Shown piece by piece: positions 23,872-31,919 of a stretch of 40,692 nt of DNA. The first letter of the stretch is position 1. Every line of letters begins with the position of its first letter. The notes beneath the pieces were generated by a model. It was given only the letters and a program-made list of their open reading frames with translations. It did no database searches and was not told the DNA's origin. This stretch comes from Acidimicrobiaceae bacterium (GTDB taxonomy: Bacteria; Actinomycetota; Acidimicrobiia; Acidimicrobiales; Bog-793), in NCBI GenBank assembly GCA_027306925.1, contig DAHUXW010000072.1:1-40692 (forward strand), given 5' to 3'. The translations under genes and the position numbers were made by a program.

Positions 23872-24651
23872 GTGACCACGAGACCGAGTAGCCGCTTCGA
23901 CGAGCTGACCGACCCGGACATCCAGGCGGCTCTCGCCGAGCGGCCACTCGTTCTCGTGCCGTGCGGGAGCACCGAGCAGCACGGCCCGCACCTTCCGACG
24001 GGGACGGACTACTTCGCGAGCCTCGCGGTCTGCGACCGTGTCGCCCGCGAGCTCGGTGGGCTCGTGCTGCCCGGGATGCAGTTCGGCGTCACGCCGATCC
24101 ACATGGGCTTCACCGGTACCGTGTCGCTCTCGGCGGAGACGTTCCAGCAGGTGCTTCTCGACATGGTGACCTCCTTGGCCTCGCACGGGGTCAAGGAGGT
24201 CGCCTTCGTCAACTGGCACGAGGGGAACATCGCGGCGATCGCCACGGTCGCAAGTCGCCTTACCCAGGAACAGGGTGTGAACGTCGTGGTCGCGCACGCG
24301 TGCTACGTCGCCGAGGAGCTCTACGGAGACGAGCTCGGCGGGCTGACTCACGGCGGCGCGATCGAGGCCGCGGCGGTTCTCGGGTGGCGCCCGGAGCTCG
24401 TGCACTACGACCGGATCGACCCGTCGGCGCACTCGCCCGGTGAACGCGCCGCGGACCACGCGCGCCGCGGGCGTGCGTTCCAGACGGTTCTGCGCGACAT
24501 CAGGGAGATCAGCGACAGCGGGTGGTACGGCTCCTCGGAGACGTTGAGCGCGGACCGGGGCGCCGAGATCGTCGACGCCGTCGCCGTGGTCGTGGCGACC
24601 GAGCTGAACGCCCGCTTCGAGCGCCTCGCGCGAATGCGCGGCGGTCGCTGA
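23872..24651 (+). CDS. Creatininase-family amidohydrolase
   Basis: A 259-residue metal-dependent hydrolase of the creatininase family, which cleaves cyclic or linear amide bonds (creatinine, and in relatives formamides in cofactor pathways). Metal-ligand motifs are PCGSTEQHGPHLPTGTD (Glu35, His37, Asp46) and NWHEGN; further marks are HMGFTGTVSL and THGGAIEAAA. Start GTG 23872. It lies 41 nt after the binding-protein gene and 2 nt before the cupin gene, so it shares their transcript. No role is known for it in sulfolactate breakdown, which is one reason to doubt a plain assignment of the cluster. Confidence 0.85.
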   Translation: MTTRPSSRFDELTDPDIQAALAERPLVLVPCGSTEQHGPHLPTGTDYFASLAVCDRVARELGGLVLPGMQFGVTPIHMGFTGTVSLSAETFQQVLLDMVTSLASHGVKEVAFVNWHEGNIAAIATVASRLTQEQGVNVVVAHACYVAEELYGDELGGLTHGGAIEAAAVLGWRPELVHYDRIDPSAHSPGERAADHARRGRAFQTVLRDIREISDSGWYGSSETLSADRGAEIVDAVAVVVATELNARFERLARMRGGR

Positions 24652-24653
24652 CG

Positions 24654-25016
24654 ATGGCGAGCGTGCTGCGCGTCGAGGACGCCCGGCGGCTGGAGCTGCG
24701 CGGGCGCACGGCGCTCGAGCTTCTCGGTGGCGGCAAAGGGCCGGACATGACCGTGCGGATCGTCGAGGTCGCGCCGGAGGCACCCGGCGCCGAGGCGCGG
24801 CCATTGCACGTGCACGACGGCGTCGGGGAGTTCATCTGGCTCCTCGCCGGGTCGGGCACGCTCCACACCGGAGCGGGGACGCTCGCCGTCGAGGCGGGCG
24901 AAGGCGTCTACGTCCCGGCCGGCGAGCACCACAAGGTCTCCCCTGCGGGCGAGGTGCCGCTCCGGCTGTTGTGCGTGTTCGCCACGGGCGACATCGCGTC
25001 GCGGACCCGCGAGTAG
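24654..25016 (+). CDS. Small cupin-domain protein
   Basis: A 120-residue single cupin. Motif 1 is PLHVHDGVGEFIWLLAGSG, with two His and a Glu as possible metal ligands; motif 2 is GEGVYVPAGEHHKVSP. Members act as isomerases, dioxygenases or sensors, and the sequence does not say which. ATG 24654 begins 2 nt after the creatininase stop, and the next gene starts 2 nt after its own stop, so it sits in the middle of a tight operon. Confidence 0.8.
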   Translation: MASVLRVEDARRLELRGRTALELLGGGKGPDMTVRIVEVAPEAPGAEARPLHVHDGVGEFIWLLAGSGTLHTGAGTLAVEAGEGVYVPAGEHHKVSPAGEVPLRLLCVFATGDIASRTRE

Positions 25017-25018
25017 CG

Positions 25019-26008
25019 GTGGGGCCCACCGACCGCCCCGGGCGCGTGCTGTGCCTGCGCCCGGAGGCGGACTTCGCTGCGCTCGGCGTCGAGGTGCCCG
25101 CGGCGCTCGACGTGCAGTTCGCGGCCGACGAGCGGTCGATCGACGGCATCGAGCCGGACGTGCGCTGCCTGGTGCTGCCGTCGGCCGGCGCAGCGCTCGG
25201 CGCCGAGCTGTTCGCCGGTGCACGCGGGCTGACGCTCGTCCAGTACACGGGCGCCGGCACCGACCGGATCGCCGACGAGATCGTCGACGAGCTCGGCTGC
25301 GCGGTCTGCAACGTTCCCGGAGCGAGCGCGAAGGACGTCGCCGCGTACGTCCTGCTCACCTCGGGGGCACTTCTTCGACGGATCGGGGCGGGCGACGCGC
25401 TCGTGCGCTCTGGACGCTACGCAGAGGCGCGCGCGGCGCTCGCGCCCGCGCACGTCCGGGGCTTTCGGGGCCTGCGGGTCGGGATCGTCGGGTTCGGCGC
25501 GATCGGCGTCGAGACCGCGCTCGCGTTCGACGCCCTCGGCGCAGAGCCTCGCTGGTACGACCCGGTCGCCGCGGACCGGCCCGAGATGCAGCGCTTCGCC
25601 CGGTCGGAGCTCGACGCCTTGCTGCGATGGGCCGAGGTGCTGACCGTCCACGTGCCGCTCACGCCGGCGACGAGGGGGCTCGTCGGTCGCTCCGAGCTCG
25701 CGCTCCTCCCGGACGGCGCGGTCGTCGTCAACGCCGCCCGGGGCGGGATCGTGGACGAGGTGGCCCTCGTGGACGCGCTCGAGTCGGGACAGCTCGGCGG
25801 CGCCGCGCTCGACGTCTACGAGTCCGAGCCACTGCCCGCGACGTCGCCGCTGCTCGACGCCGCCTCGCGGCTCGGGACGCGACTCGTGCTGACGCCGCAC
25901 ATCGCGGGTGTCACGCCCGAGGCGTCGCGCGAGCTGTTCGTGCGTGCGTGGTCGAACGTCCTCGCCGTCGTGGGCGAGGCGCGCGAGCCCGCGCACCGGG
26001 TGCGCTGA
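25019..26008 (+). CDS. D-2-hydroxyacid dehydrogenase (SerA/SlcC-like)
   Basis: A 329-residue D-isomer-specific 2-hydroxyacid dehydrogenase. The Rossmann motif GFGAIG is at 158-163 and Asp181 (RWYDP) points to NAD+ rather than NADP+. Catalytic Arg241 (NAARGGIVDE), Glu270 (DVYESEP) and His294 (LTPHIAG) are present. (S)-Sulfolactate dehydrogenase (SlcC) belongs to this family, so with the Ldh2-type enzyme it could interconvert the two sulfolactate enantiomers through sulfopyruvate; glyoxylate or phosphoglycerate-type activity is equally possible from sequence. Start GTG 25019, 2 nt after the cupin stop. Confidence 0.88.
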   Translation: MGPTDRPGRVLCLRPEADFAALGVEVPAALDVQFAADERSIDGIEPDVRCLVLPSAGAALGAELFAGARGLTLVQYTGAGTDRIADEIVDELGCAVCNVPGASAKDVAAYVLLTSGALLRRIGAGDALVRSGRYAEARAALAPAHVRGFRGLRVGIVGFGAIGVETALAFDALGAEPRWYDPVAADRPEMQRFARSELDALLRWAEVLTVHVPLTPATRGLVGRSELALLPDGAVVVNAARGGIVDEVALVDALESGQLGGAALDVYESEPLPATSPLLDAASRLGTRLVLTPHIAGVTPEASRELFVRAWSNVLAVVGEAREPAHRVR

Positions 26009-26056
26009 CGTGTGCCGCGCGAAGGGCGCGACGCCGGCCGACACGGAGGTTGCCTC

Positions 26057-27343
26057 ATGACGCCGCACATAGACCACATGAATCTGCTGGCGACCGCGCG
26101 CCTCGGCGACGGCGTCGGCGGCGGCGAGGGCCTCGCGATGCACGTCGCCGCCGACGGCTCGCGCACCTTGTTCGTCGCGTCGGAGCACGCACCGTGCGAC
26201 TTCGTGGCGGTCGACGTGAGCGACCCGCGAGCACCCTCGGTCGTGTTCCGTCAGGACCTCCCGGGCGCGGGGATCCGGTCGAACAACCTCGCGATCCACG
26301 ACGACCTGCTCGCGGTCACGCGCCAGGTGTCGCAGAAGGGCGCGCCGCCGGGCGGTGTCGAGCTCTTCGACATCTCGCAGCCGACCGCGCCGCGCCCGAT
26401 CGGCTATTTCGACGCTTCGGGCGGCGAGTCGCTCGGCACGCACTTCGTCTGGCTCGGCGCGGACGGCTACGCGTACCTCGCGAGCGGCGCGTCTGACTTC
26501 ACGCCACGGGACGCGCGCGACCGCTTCATGTTCCGGATCCTCGACGTCTCGTCGCCGACGCGTCCCGTCGAGGCGGGACGTTGGTGGTTGCCCGGCATCG
26601 CGGTCTCCGACGTCGACGCGGCACCCGAACGTCCCTCCGAGCGGCTCGCCGCGGCCCACGGAGCGGAGATCACCGCGGAGCAGCGCGCCGCTCGTCGCTT
26701 CGAGTCCGGCGGCTCCTGCTCGTGGGACTTCGGCTTTCGCGTCCACAACGTCACGGTGCTCCCGGAACGCCCGGACCGGGCCTACCTCGCCCACACGTCC
26801 GCGGGTGCGTACATCTTCGACATCTCGGACCGTTCGCGACCGCATCCCGTCGGCCACCTCGACTACGCGACGCCGCTTCCCGGAGCCGCGCACACGTTCG
26901 TGCCACTCGGCGCGAGCGGGTTCGGCCTGCTCTCGGACGAGACTCTCGAGGAGGGCGCCGCGGACTACCCCCAGAACGTCTGGGTCGTGGACGCGCGGCT
27001 CGAGTCGCGCCCGGTGATCGTCGGGTCCCTCGAGCTCCCGTGGCCGTCCGACGTGCCCGCGACCGGGAGGTTCGGGGCGCACAACCTCCACGAGTACCCG
27101 CCCGGCCAGGGCGCGCTCCGGTCCTTCGGGCTCGCGGTGGCCGCGATGTTCGGGCTCGGGGTCGCGGTCTTCGACGTCGGCGATCCCCTGCGGGCGCGTG
27201 CGGTCGCGCACTTCTCGCCCGGTCCCGAGGACGACGGGCCGGGAACCGGTCAGTTGAACGACGTGTTCCTGGACGACCGTGGCGTGCTCTACGCGCTCGA
27301 CCGTCGCAGCGACTACTGCTTCGTGCTCGAGCTCGACCTGTGA
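26057..27343 (+). CDS. LVIVD-repeat beta-propeller protein
   Basis: A 428-residue protein made of repeated segments of the LVIVD type, each ending in an FDI or VDV strand followed by SxPxxP: VAVDVSDPRAPSVV, ELFDISQPTAPRPIG, RILDVSSPTRPVEAG, YIFDISDRSRPHPVG and AVFDVGDPLRARAV. Such proteins are predicted beta-propellers of unknown function. It has no signal peptide, which is unusual for the group, so it probably works in the cytoplasm. GGAGG stands 8 nt before ATG 26057. It may be a scaffold or an unrecognised enzyme of the pathway. Confidence 0.75.
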   Translation: MTPHIDHMNLLATARLGDGVGGGEGLAMHVAADGSRTLFVASEHAPCDFVAVDVSDPRAPSVVFRQDLPGAGIRSNNLAIHDDLLAVTRQVSQKGAPPGGVELFDISQPTAPRPIGYFDASGGESLGTHFVWLGADGYAYLASGASDFTPRDARDRFMFRILDVSSPTRPVEAGRWWLPGIAVSDVDAAPERPSERLAAAHGAEITAEQRAARRFESGGSCSWDFGFRVHNVTVLPERPDRAYLAHTSAGAYIFDISDRSRPHPVGHLDYATPLPGAAHTFVPLGASGFGLLSDETLEEGAADYPQNVWVVDARLESRPVIVGSLELPWPSDVPATGRFGAHNLHEYPPGQGALRSFGLAVAAMFGLGVAVFDVGDPLRARAVAHFSPGPEDDGPGTGQLNDVFLDDRGVLYALDRRSDYCFVLELDL

Positions 27344-27422
27344 GGGCGTGCGCCCGGCGAGAGCTCGGCTGCGCGTGCTGCCCGGGAACGGGCCCGGCGG
27401 GAGAGGACAAGGAGAGGTGACG

Positions 27423-28505
27423 ATGGGCGACGAAGGCGGCAAGGTGCGGCTCGCGGCGGTCGGGCTCGGCCGGTGGGGTCGGGTCATGGCGGCTGCCTAC
27501 CACCGGAGCGACGTGATCGAGCTGCGCAGCTGCTTCAGCCGGAACCCCGAGCGACGCGGCCGGTTCGCGGCGGACTTCGGGTGCGACGAGGTGTCTTCGC
27601 TGGAGGAGCTGTGCGCGCGCGACGACATCGAGGGTCTGGTCGTCACCGTGCCGAACGACCAGCACGCGCCAGTCATCGAGGCGGCCGCGCGGGCCGGAAA
27701 GCACGTGTACGTGGAGAAGCCGGTCGCGGTCACGACGGTGGACCTCCGGCGCATCGGGGACGCGGTCCGCGGCTCCGGCGTCGTGTTCGCGTGCGGGCAC
27801 AGCGCCCGTCGCCTCGCCGGCGTGCGGGAGATGCGCCGCATGCTCGACAGCGGCGAGATCGGCACGCCGTCGATGGTCGAAGCCGTGTTCTCGAACGAGC
27901 GCGGACTCGAGCTGAAGGACGGCGACTGGCGCGGTGACCCCGCGCAGTGCCCGGGTGGACCGCTGACCCAGCTCGGGATCCACCAGATCGACAACTTGAA
28001 CTTCCTGTTCGGGACTCCGGCGCGCGTGAGCGCGGTCGGGCGCCCGGGTGCGGTCGCGGTCGCCAACACGATGGTCGCCGCCGCGCTCCTCGAGTTCGAG
28101 GGCGGGGTCATCGGCTATCTCGGGGCGGACTGGCTGACGCCGGGCGCGTTCACGATGGACCTCTACTGCACGGCGGCGCGACTGCGCTACGAGCTCGACT
28201 TCAGCTGGTGGAGCAACTCCGCGGACACCGACGCGCACACGCGGCTCGTGAAGGTCGAGATCGGCGCGAACAGCTCCGATCCCGACGACCGCGTGCTTCG
28301 CGAGAGCGTTCTCGCGCTCGCCCCCCGCGACCATCTCCGCGAGGAGGTCGAGGAGTACGCCCGGGCGATCCGCGGACAGGACGAGGTCGAGGTCGGGCTC
28401 GACGTCTCGGTGTCCAACGTCGCCGTGGTGCTCGCCGCTGCCCGTGCGATCGGCGAGCGACGCTCGGTCGAGGTCGCGGAGGTGCTCGCGGAGCTCGGCG
28501 CCTAG
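27423..28505 (+). CDS. Gfo/Idh/MocA-family oxidoreductase
   Basis: A 360-residue NAD(P)-dependent dehydrogenase. The N-terminal Rossmann fold has AVGLGRWG at residues 12-19; the family's catalytic Lys is in EKPVAV; the conserved His is in LGIHQIDNL. Members oxidise sugars, inositols or related polyols. The substrate is unknown. Start ATG 27423, preceded by GGAGAGG. It is the last gene of the plus-strand run, and its TAG lies directly against the stop of the convergent regulator gene with no gap. Confidence 0.88.
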   Translation: MGDEGGKVRLAAVGLGRWGRVMAAAYHRSDVIELRSCFSRNPERRGRFAADFGCDEVSSLEELCARDDIEGLVVTVPNDQHAPVIEAAARAGKHVYVEKPVAVTTVDLRRIGDAVRGSGVVFACGHSARRLAGVREMRRMLDSGEIGTPSMVEAVFSNERGLELKDGDWRGDPAQCPGGPLTQLGIHQIDNLNFLFGTPARVSAVGRPGAVAVANTMVAAALLEFEGGVIGYLGADWLTPGAFTMDLYCTAARLRYELDFSWWSNSADTDAHTRLVKVEIGANSSDPDDRVLRESVLALAPRDHLREEVEEYARAIRGQDEVEVGLDVSVSNVAVVLAAARAIGERRSVEVAEVLAELGA

Positions 28506-29297
28506 TCAGCCGAGCGCGACGGTCGGCGCGGTGTCCCCGTCGAGCCCGATCTCGGGCGCGACGGGGACACCGGCACCGTCGAGCTCGATCGACTCGCGCC
28601 GGACGCGCTCGAACGCGGCCCGCCGCGCGCCGTCGATGTGCACGAACGCGGCGTCGCGGGCGGCGTCCGCGTCGCCGGTGCTGATCGCCTCGTAGAGCGC
28701 AAGGTGGTCGTGCCGGGACTGCTCGAGGCGTCCGGGCACCGACAGGGTCGTCTCCATCCCCGAGGCGAGCATCTCCTGTAGGACGCCGACCATCTGCGAG
28801 AGGAAGCGGTTCTTCGCCATCTCGACGATGCGGAGGTGGAAGTCGGCGTCGAGAGCTCCGACGCGCTCGAGGTCGATCGGCGCGGCCCGCGCGGCGTCCT
28901 CGACGGCGAGGACCTCGGCGAGCGACTGCAGCTCCTCGTCCGTCGCGGCGCCAGCGGCCCAACCCGCGGCCGAGACCTCGAGCACCTCGCGCATCGCGAA
29001 CAGCTCCCCGAGCGTGAGCTCGAGGTTCGAGAGTCGCGCCCGCATCGCGCTCGCGGCATCCTGGCGGACGAACACCCCCTGGCCGTGCCGCACGACGAGC
29101 CGGCCGCGCGCTTCCAGGGTCTTTACGGCCTCGCGCAGCGCCGGACGGCTGACGCCGAGCATGCTCGCCATCTCGCGCTCGGCGGGCAGCCGCTCGCCCT
29201 CGGCGAGCCGCTCGCTCGCGATGAGCTCCTCGATGCGCGCGACGATGCGGTCCGTGAGGTTACCGGCCTGCTTTATCGGACTCCACAGAGGGTCCAC
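28506..29297 (-). CDS. FadR-type GntR transcriptional regulator (FCD domain)
   Basis: A 263-residue regulator. The winged helix spans about 9-78: RIVARIEELIASERLAEGERLPAEREMASMLGVSRPALREA, then LVVRHGQGVFV. The FCD ligand domain follows, with metal-type residues in DADFH (about 150-154), SRHDHLALYEAI and FVHIDGA. Such domains bind small carboxylates or acids and release DNA on binding. Start GTG 29297, with GAAGGA nine bases upstream; the frame extends further but would run over the promoter. It lies between the two halves of the catabolic region, and matching motifs occur at three promoters, so it is the likely local repressor. Confidence 0.87.
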   Translation of the reverse strand: MDPLWSPIKQAGNLTDRIVARIEELIASERLAEGERLPAEREMASMLGVSRPALREAVKTLEARGRLVVRHGQGVFVRQDAASAMRARLSNLELTLGELFAMREVLEVSAAGWAAGAATDEELQSLAEVLAVEDAARAAPIDLERVGALDADFHLRIVEMAKNRFLSQMVGVLQEMLASGMETTLSVPGRLEQSRHDHLALYEAISTGDADAARDAAFVHIDGARRAAFERVRRESIELDGAGVPVAPEIGLDGDTAPTVALG

Positions 29298-29360
29298 CGC
29301 GACGTCCTTCCGCGCCGTCCGCCGGCGCCCCCACGAGACGCCCAGCTCACGGTCTGTCCG

Positions 29361-29388
29361 AGCATAGACGCCCAATGGTCAGAGGTCA
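29361..29388 (-). promoter_or_regulatory. gntR promoter with overlapping candidate operator
   Basis: On the minus strand ATGACC (29389-29384) and TATGCT (29366-29361) are separated by 17 bp. The motif TGGTCAGAGGTCA (plus strand 29376-29388) covers the -35 and half of the spacer, which fits negative autoregulation. Confidence 0.5.
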
Positions 29389-29424
29389 TCCCTTGCAGGC
29401 GGCGGGCAGTCGCGGGGAGTCGCC

Positions 29425-29477
29425 TTGTTCCGTGCAGTCACCCGTGGGTACAGTGTGGAAAGAGGTCAGACCTGAAG
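29425..29477 (+). promoter_or_regulatory. Transporter promoter and candidate GntR operator
   Basis: TTGTTC (29425-29430), 18-bp spacer, TACAGT (29449-29454). TGGAAAGAGGTCAGA (29456-29470) follows and runs into AGGTC-A-GACCT (29463-29473), a perfect palindrome with one central base. The site begins at the expected transcription start. Confidence 0.6.
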
Positions 29478-29490
29478 CGGGGGGAACGGT

Positions 29491-30327
29491 ATGACGGCAA
29501 TGCGGGCGGCTTCCGACCGGGGAGCCCCGGCGGAACGGGCGCAGGCGGCTGCGGCCGCCGGCCCGGGGCGAGGCGAGATCCGCTGCAGCGGCCTGTACAA
29601 GTGGTACGGGCAGACCGCAGTCCTCTCGGGCCTCGACCTCACGGTCGCGAACGGCGAGTTCGTCTGCGTCGTCGGCCCCTCGGGCTGTGGGAAGACGACG
29701 CTGCTCAGGATGATGGCAGGGCTCGCCGAGTACGACCACGGCACGATCACGATCGGGGGCGAGAAGGTCACGGCCCCGCTCGCGCAGGTCGCGGTCGTTT
29801 TCCAGCACTTCGGGCTGTTTCCCTGGAAGACCGTCTACAACAACGTCGCGCTCCCGCTTCGTGCCGCCGGTCTCGACAAGGCCGAGGTGCGCCGGCGAGT
29901 CGCCGAGGCCATCGCGCTCGTCGGGCTCGAGGGCGTCGACGATCGCTACCCCGCACAGCTCTCGGGCGGGATGAAACAGCGCGTCGGGCTCGCCCGCACG
30001 CTCGCCTTGCGGCCCGAGGTCATCCTGCTCGACGAGCCGTTCGCCGCGGTCGACGCGCAGACGCGCGAGATCCTCCAGGAGGAGCTCCTCGGGCTGTGGA
30101 GCCGTCACCGCCAGACGGCGCTGTTCATCACGCACAGCATCGACGAGGCGATCACGCTCGCCGACCGGGTCGTCGTGATGGGCACGAAGCCCGGACGGGT
30201 CGTCGACGACATCGTCGTGCCGATCCCGCGGCCCCGCACCGTCGGCTCGGTGCGGCGCCACGAGTCCTACGCGCCGCTCCGCGAGCGCATCTGGGAGCAG
30301 TTGCGGGCCTCCGGCTCGCCGACGTGA
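29491..30327 (+). CDS. ABC transporter ATP-binding protein (SsuB/TauB-like)
   Basis: A 278-residue ABC ATPase. Walker [10 protein letters not shown] (62-70), Q-loop [14 protein letters not shown] (102-115), signature LSGGMKQR (157-164), Walker B VILLDEP (177-183) and H-loop THSIDEA. The FQ..GLFPW wording and the permease that follows are typical of nitrate/sulfonate/taurine importers. It powers uptake of the solute caught by the binding protein encoded upstream of the regulator. Start ATG 29491 with GGGGGGAAC before it. Confidence 0.92.
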   Translation: MTAMRAASDRGAPAERAQAAAAAGPGRGEIRCSGLYKWYGQTAVLSGLDLTVANGEFVCVVGPSGCGKTTLLRMMAGLAEYDHGTITIGGEKVTAPLAQVAVVFQHFGLFPWKTVYNNVALPLRAAGLDKAEVRRRVAEAIALVGLEGVDDRYPAQLSGGMKQRVGLARTLALRPEVILLDEPFAAVDAQTREILQEELLGLWSRHRQTALFITHSIDEAITLADRVVVMGTKPGRVVDDIVVPIPRPRTVGSVRRHESYAPLRERIWEQLRASGSPT

Positions 30328-30340
30328 GAGGTTCGCGAAC

Positions 30341-31249
30341 ATGTCTCTGACCCGAAACGACCCGCCCGTCGCCGGCGTCGCGGACGGCGCACGCACCGCG
30401 TCCGCGAGCCTCGCGGCGTCCGACGCCGAGGCGATCGGCCGCGAGGTCATCGCAGCCCGCCGGCGCCGCTCGAAGCGTGACCGGCGCAAGTTCCTCGCGG
30501 TCCGGCTCGTGTCGCTGGCCGTCGTCTTCGGGGCGTGGCAGCTGTACGGGATGCACACGATCGCGATCCTGTTCGCGCCGATCACGACGGTCGTGCACTC
30601 GGGGTACAACCTGTTCGCGCACGCCCAGCTCGGGTCCCAGCTCGGCTACAGCATGTGGACGTTCGCGATCGGCTACCTGATCGGTGTCGCGGTGGGCATC
30701 GCGGTCGGGATGCTCATGGGCGCGTACCGCGTGGTCGAGGCCGCGGTCTCGCTCTACGTGTTCGCGCTGTACGCGACGCCGATGGTCGCGCTCGTGCCGA
30801 TCATGACCTTGTGGATCGGCTTCGACGCGACCGCGCAGATCGTGATCATCGCGCTCTTCGTAACGTGGCCGATGATCGTCACGGTGTTCCACGGCGTCCG
30901 CCAGATCGACGCCGAGCTCATGGAGGTCTCCCGATCGCTCCGCCTGAACAGGCGTCAGACGTGGGTGCACGTGCTGCTCCCCGGGGCCGTCCCGTTCGTC
31001 ATCACCGGTGCGACCCAGGGTGTCGCGATGGGGCTCGTCGGCGTCATCATCGCCGAGCTCCAGACCCAGCTGACCGGGCTCGGCGCGGCCCTCCAGACCG
31101 AGGCCCAGACGTACCACACCGCGGGAGCACTCGCCGTCGTCCTCTTGATCATGGTCCTCGGCGTGACGCTGCGGGCGATCCTCGGGCTGGTCCAGAGGTT
31201 CCTCGTCCCGTGGATGCGCCTCGACCGTGGGGACGGCAAGCGGCGCTGA
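30341..31249 (+). CDS. ABC transporter permease (SsuC/TauC-like)
   Basis: A 302-residue inner-membrane permease with about six helices. The N-terminal tail is polar (to about residue 46). The EAA-type coupling loop is visible in [27 protein letters not shown]. It opens with helices around [17 protein letters not shown] and [19 protein letters not shown], as in the sulfonate/nitrate group. It starts 14 nt after the ATPase stop. A 9-bp hairpin follows its stop. Confidence 0.9.
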   Translation: MSLTRNDPPVAGVADGARTASASLAASDAEAIGREVIAARRRRSKRDRRKFLAVRLVSLAVVFGAWQLYGMHTIAILFAPITTVVHSGYNLFAHAQLGSQLGYSMWTFAIGYLIGVAVGIAVGMLMGAYRVVEAAVSLYVFALYATPMVALVPIMTLWIGFDATAQIVIIALFVTWPMIVTVFHGVRQIDAELMEVSRSLRLNRRQTWVHVLLPGAVPFVITGATQGVAMGLVGVIIAELQTQLTGLGAALQTEAQTYHTAGALAVVLLIMVLGVTLRAILGLVQRFLVPWMRLDRGDGKRR

Positions 31250-31256
31250 CCCGGAT

Positions 31257-31283
31257 CCACCGCCGCTCGCGCCGCGGCGGTGG
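31257..31283 (+). terminator. Perfect 9-bp hairpin after the permease gene
   Basis: CCACCGCCG (31257-31265) and CGGCGGTGG (31275-31283) pair fully around a 9-nt loop, 8 nt after the permease stop. There is no U-tract, so it may be a weak terminator or an mRNA-stabilising hairpin. Confidence 0.5.
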
Positions 31284-31308
31284 TCGACGGCACTCGTCCG
31301 GCGCTCGG

Positions 31309-31314
31309 TAAGAT
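31309..31314 (+). promoter_or_regulatory. Possible -10 element TAAGAT of the molybdenum hydroxylase operon
   Basis: TAAGAT lies in the 172-nt gap between the transporter and the iron-sulfur subunit gene, after the hairpin. A poor TCGACG -35 stands 19 bp upstream. Start of transcription would be near 31321, about 100 nt before the GTG. Confidence 0.3.
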
Positions 31315-31421
31315 CCGCTCGATCCGGCGGAGTCGTGGGCGTTGTGGCGCGTGGGGCGGCTCGTACCCGCGCTGCGCGCTTCGCCGGCGACGACCGTGCG
31401 ACCGGACGCGAAGGAGGACCG

Positions 31422-31919
31422 GTGGAGCTCCGCCTCACGGTGAACGGCGCCCAGGTGTCGGGCGACGTCGAGCCGCGCACGCTCCTCGTGCACCACTTGC
31501 GCACCGCGCTGGGCCTCACCGGCACGAAGGTCGGCTGCGACACGTCGTCGTGCGGGGCGTGCACCGTGCTGCTCGACGGCCGCTCCGTGAAGTCCTGCAC
31601 CGTGCTCGCCGTCCAGGCGGACGGGTGCGAGGTGACGACGATCGAGGGGCTCGCGGACGGCGACGAGCTCCACCCGCTGCAGGCGGCGTTCCACGACCAC
31701 CATGCGCTCCAGTGCGGGTACTGCACGCCCGGCATGATCATGGCGGCGGTCTCGCTTCTTCGCGAGCGCCGCCCGCTCGACGACGCCGCGGTCCGCCGGG
31801 GTCTCGAGGGCAACCTCTGCCGGTGCACGGGGTACCGGGGCATCGTCGAGGCGGTGCTCGCGGTCGCGGCGAGCGAGGACGCGCGTCCCGGCGCTGCCGG
31901 CGCGGCCGTCGCCCGATGA
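31422..31919 (+). CDS. [2Fe-2S] subunit of a xanthine-oxidase-family molybdenum hydroxylase (CoxS-like)
   Basis: A 165-residue subunit carrying two [2Fe-2S] clusters. The plant-ferredoxin-type cluster uses Cys39, Cys44, Cys47 and Cys59 ([13 protein letters not shown] ... KSC); the second uses Cys98, Cys101, Cys133 and Cys135 (QCGYCTPGM ... [10 protein letters not shown]). It passes electrons from the molybdenum centre to FAD. AAGGAGG precedes GTG 31422. Its last codons overlap the FAD-subunit ATG (ATGA). Confidence 0.95.
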   Translation: MELRLTVNGAQVSGDVEPRTLLVHHLRTALGLTGTKVGCDTSSCGACTVLLDGRSVKSCTVLAVQADGCEVTTIEGLADGDELHPLQAAFHDHHALQCGYCTPGMIMAAVSLLRERRPLDDAAVRRGLEGNLCRCTGYRGIVEAVLAVAASEDARPGAAGAAVAR

